Assembly (NCBI GenBank): GCA_003559985.1
Contig: PWJP01000115.1
Span: 1-7,157, forward strand
From: Saprospirales bacterium
GTDB taxonomy: Bacteria > Bacteroidota > Bacteroidia > Chitinophagales > Saprospiraceae
DNA length: 7,157 nucleotides
Direction: 5' to 3'
Positions 5,268 through 7,157 of this stretch are shown one piece after another (positions within the stretch are counted from its first letter, which is position 1; the number at the start of each line of letters is the position of its first letter). Under the pieces are notes generated by a model, which ran no database searches, was not told the origin of the DNA, and saw only the letters and a program-made list of their open reading frames with translations. The position numbers and the translations under genes were made by a program.

Positions 5268-7157
5268 TCAATCTTCTGAACCGTTATTTCTCCGGTCAGC
5301 GGCTTCGAGTTCAGCTTTATCTGTGTCAACTTCCTCCTGATCAACAGTGCTTTCCATTTTCCGCTTGTAGTAGAAGTAGGTTTCGTACTGGGAGCGAATG
5401 TTCAGATCGCTGGTGCCGCGTCTGTACTCGTTGGTTTGATTGCGGTGGATGAGCCGGGCTTTGACATTGTCGGACAATTGAATAGCCAGCAAGTCCATCA
5501 ATTCTGCTCTGATATGCTCGTCGTAAACGGGTACGATTGTCTCTATGCGATAGCTCAGGTTGCGAACCATCCAATCGGCAGATGACAGGAAAATGCGCTC
5601 CTCTCCCCCATTGTGAAAAACGAAGATGCGGGAGTGCTCCAGAAATCGATCGACAATGCTGACTGCGGTGATATTTTCGCTAATTCCGGGTACGCCGGGC
5701 ACCAGAGAGCACAGACCCCTTACAATCAGATCTATCTTCACACCCGCCTTGCTCGCCTGATACAGCCAGTCAATCATAGCGGGGTCCTGCAGGCTGTTCA
5801 TCTTGAGAATGATGCGGGCTTCCTTTCCCACTCTAGCATTTTCGATTTCCTGTCTCACGAGATTGACCAATTCGGTGCGGAGGTTAAACTGACCTACCAG
5901 CAAGTGTTCAAAAGGTTCCCCGGGCAATTTAACGGTCTCCAAATAACCGAAAAGCCTGGCGGCCTCTGAGGTAATGCCACTGTGAGCGGTGAACAACCCT
6001 ATATCGCTGTAAATTTTGACTGTATCCTCGTGAAAATTACCCGTACTGACGTAGGAATACAGCTTTGCAGAGCCGTTTTCCATGCGCCTCACCAGCGCCA
6101 TTTTGGAGTGCACCTTGAGTCCAGGGAAACTGTAGTGCACGCTGATACCGGCTTTTTGCAGTGTATCGCCCCACCGCAGGTTGGTCTCCTCGTCAAAACG
6201 CGCTTTTACCTCGATAAAAACAGTCACCTGCTTTCCATTTCGCACCGCCTTGATAAGTGCATCCATAATCCTGGACTTTTTAGCCACGCGGTACTGGATA
6301 ACTTTTATATGGGTGACATTAGGATCCTGAGCTGCATCCTCAAAAAACCGAATTACCGATTCATAGGAGTGGTAGGGAGGGTGATTGATGTGGTCCCGCT
6401 CGCTGATGGCTTCAAAAATATTGTCCACATCTTCCAACCCCGGATACGGCAGCGGCGACAGGGAAATATTTTTCAACTGGTCCATGCCAAAATCCGGGAA
6501 GGAAAAGAAGTCGAAATTGTTGTGGTAGCGCCCCTCCTCCAAAAGGTCGAAATTCTCCAGGTCCAGGAGCCCCATGAGAAACTTCAGCATGTCAGGGGGC
6601 ATGGAGCGGTCGTACACAAATCGGGAGGCAGGGCCCACATTCCTTTTGGATAGGCTGTTCTTTATCTTTTCCACTAAATCCCCCGAATACTCATCATCTA
6701 TGTACAATTCTGCATCGCGGGTAAGCTTGATAGAATAGGACCCCAGAATATTAAAACCGGGGAACAGATACTTTTCGATACTGTGGCGCACCACGTCGTC
6801 CAGCATAATCAGGTCGTACCTTTTACCCACCGATGGCAGCCTTATAAACCGGGGCATGTGGTCAGAGGGAATTTTTACGATGGCGTATTCATCAAATGTG
6901 TTCTCCTCCTCTACTTCATCACCTTTATCTTCGAGTTGAACGGCCAGGTAAAGTGCCCCGTTATTGAGGAATGGCCGCACCTTGTTTTCGATGAGCAAAA
7001 CGGGTTGCACAAAGGGAAGGAGGTGTTCCTTGAAATAGTCGTCAATGAACTGCAGTTGAATGTCAGAGAGTTCATTTTGATCCAGCAGGTAAATGCCGTG
7101 ATCGCGCAAATCGGGAAAAATTTGCTCCTCAAAAATTTTATTGAACTCCAACTGCTG
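5268..7157 (-). CDS. ppk1: polyphosphate kinase 1, N-terminus cut by right edge
   Basis: Ppk1 reversibly transfers the ATP gamma-phosphate to inorganic polyphosphate and is usually membrane-associated; polyphosphate serves in phosphate storage and stress survival. The frame is open to the right edge. The TTG at 7149-7151 is not the true start: codons before it read Gln-Gln, and the E. coli N-terminal domain (RELSWLSFN region, about 90 residues) is missing. Counting from that TTG, head domain is about 20-230, C1 231-415 and C2 416-600. Alignment from memory to E. coli Ppk gives phosphorylated His435 = His348 (KVHSK), Mg-binding Arg375 and Arg405 = Arg288 (QYRVA) and Arg318 (ARFDEE), Tyr468 = Tyr381, Arg564 = Arg478 (RGLCSL) and His592 = His506 (LEHSR). 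E. coli His454 corresponds to Tyr367. A 27-residue acidic tail (601-627) extends past the E. coli end. The full protein would be about 715 residues. No phosphatase (ppx) gene is adjacent here. Confidence 0.95.
   Translation of the reverse strand, partial: QQLEFNKIFEEQIFPDLRDHGIYLLDQNELSDIQLQFIDDYFKEHLLPFVQPVLLIENKVRPFLNNGALYLAVQLEDKGDEVEEENTFDEYAIVKIPSDHMPRFIRLPSVGKRYDLIMLDDVVRHSIEKYLFPGFNILGSYSIKLTRDAELYIDDEYSGDLVEKIKNSLSKRNVGPASRFVYDRSMPPDMLKFLMGLLDLENFDLLEEGRYHNNFDFFSFPDFGMDQLKNISLSPLPYPGLEDVDNIFEAISERDHINHPPYHSYESVIRFFEDAAQDPNVTHIKVIQYRVAKKSRIMDALIKAVRNGKQVTVFIEVKARFDEETNLRWGDTLQKAGISVHYSFPGLKVHSKMALVRRMENGSAKLYSYVSTGNFHEDTVKIYSDIGLFTAHSGITSEAARLFGYLETVKLPGEPFEHLLVGQFNLRTELVNLVRQEIENARVGKEARIILKMNSLQDPAMIDWLYQASKAGVKIDLIVRGLCSLVPGVPGISENITAVSIVDRFLEHSRIFVFHNGGEERIFLSSADWMVRNLSYRIETIVPVYDEHIRAELMDLLAIQLSDNVKARLIHRNQTNEYRRGTSDLNIRSQYETYFYYKRKMESTVDQEEVDTDKAELEAADRRNNGSED

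Noticed and set aside
5982..6653. 223-codon open frame on the plus strand
   Set aside because: It lies wholly antisense to ppk1, whose protein aligns with its family across this stretch; the plus-strand product shows no recognisable motif. The 118-codon frame at 5613-5969 is rejected for the same reason.
7149..7151. TTG as the start codon of ppk1
   Set aside because: The frame stays open upstream to the window edge (Gln-Gln), and the conserved Ppk N-terminal domain would be missing, so the true start lies beyond 7157.

Overview
The window looks like an ordinary stretch of a Bacteroidota (Bacteroidetes) chromosome carrying housekeeping genes. The phylum call rests on three things. Two proteins match the Bacteroidetes versions of their families as I remember them: a PurM with HADTAGTK and CVGCYNNLLLSSTIGRN-type motifs, and an SMC with an LEGYPDSIKHL / LFSGKKIGRKKALEK hinge. 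The genes largely lack Shine-Dalgarno sequences, and a TAnnTTTG-type -7 element precedes smc. Base composition looks roughly balanced by eye, which fits the moderately GC-rich members of the phylum better than Bacteroides or Flavobacterium proper. I would not name a genus.

Layout, left to right. Positions 1-179 (minus strand) hold the first 59 codons of a lipoprotein that runs off the left edge. A divergent intergenic region of about 120 bp carries a candidate smc promoter almost touching the start codon. Positions 303-3878 (plus) encode a complete 1191-residue SMC chromosome-partition ATPase. Next comes a 170-bp gap with A/T-tract inverted repeats, weak hairpins and a tiny open frame that overlaps the next start codon. 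Positions 4049-5221 (plus) encode a complete 390-residue Bacteroidetes-type PurM (AIR synthase). After a convergent gap of only 46 bp, positions 5268-7157 (minus) encode polyphosphate kinase 1 (Ppk1). Ppk1 has its C-terminus here, and roughly its first 90 residues lie beyond the right edge.

The genes act in different processes: chromosome organisation (SMC), purine synthesis (PurM) and phosphate storage or stress physiology (Ppk1). Nothing in the sequence ties them into one system. smc and purM share a strand but are 170 bp apart. ppk1 converges on purM, and the lipoprotein gene diverges from smc. I found no mobile element, CRISPR array, tRNA, rRNA or recognisable defence cassette. The points worth a second look are small: a Tyr where E. 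coli Ppk has its second essential His, a promoter that implies a near-leaderless smc mRNA, and a mini-ORF overlapping the purM start. I see no convincing evidence of a previously undescribed system.
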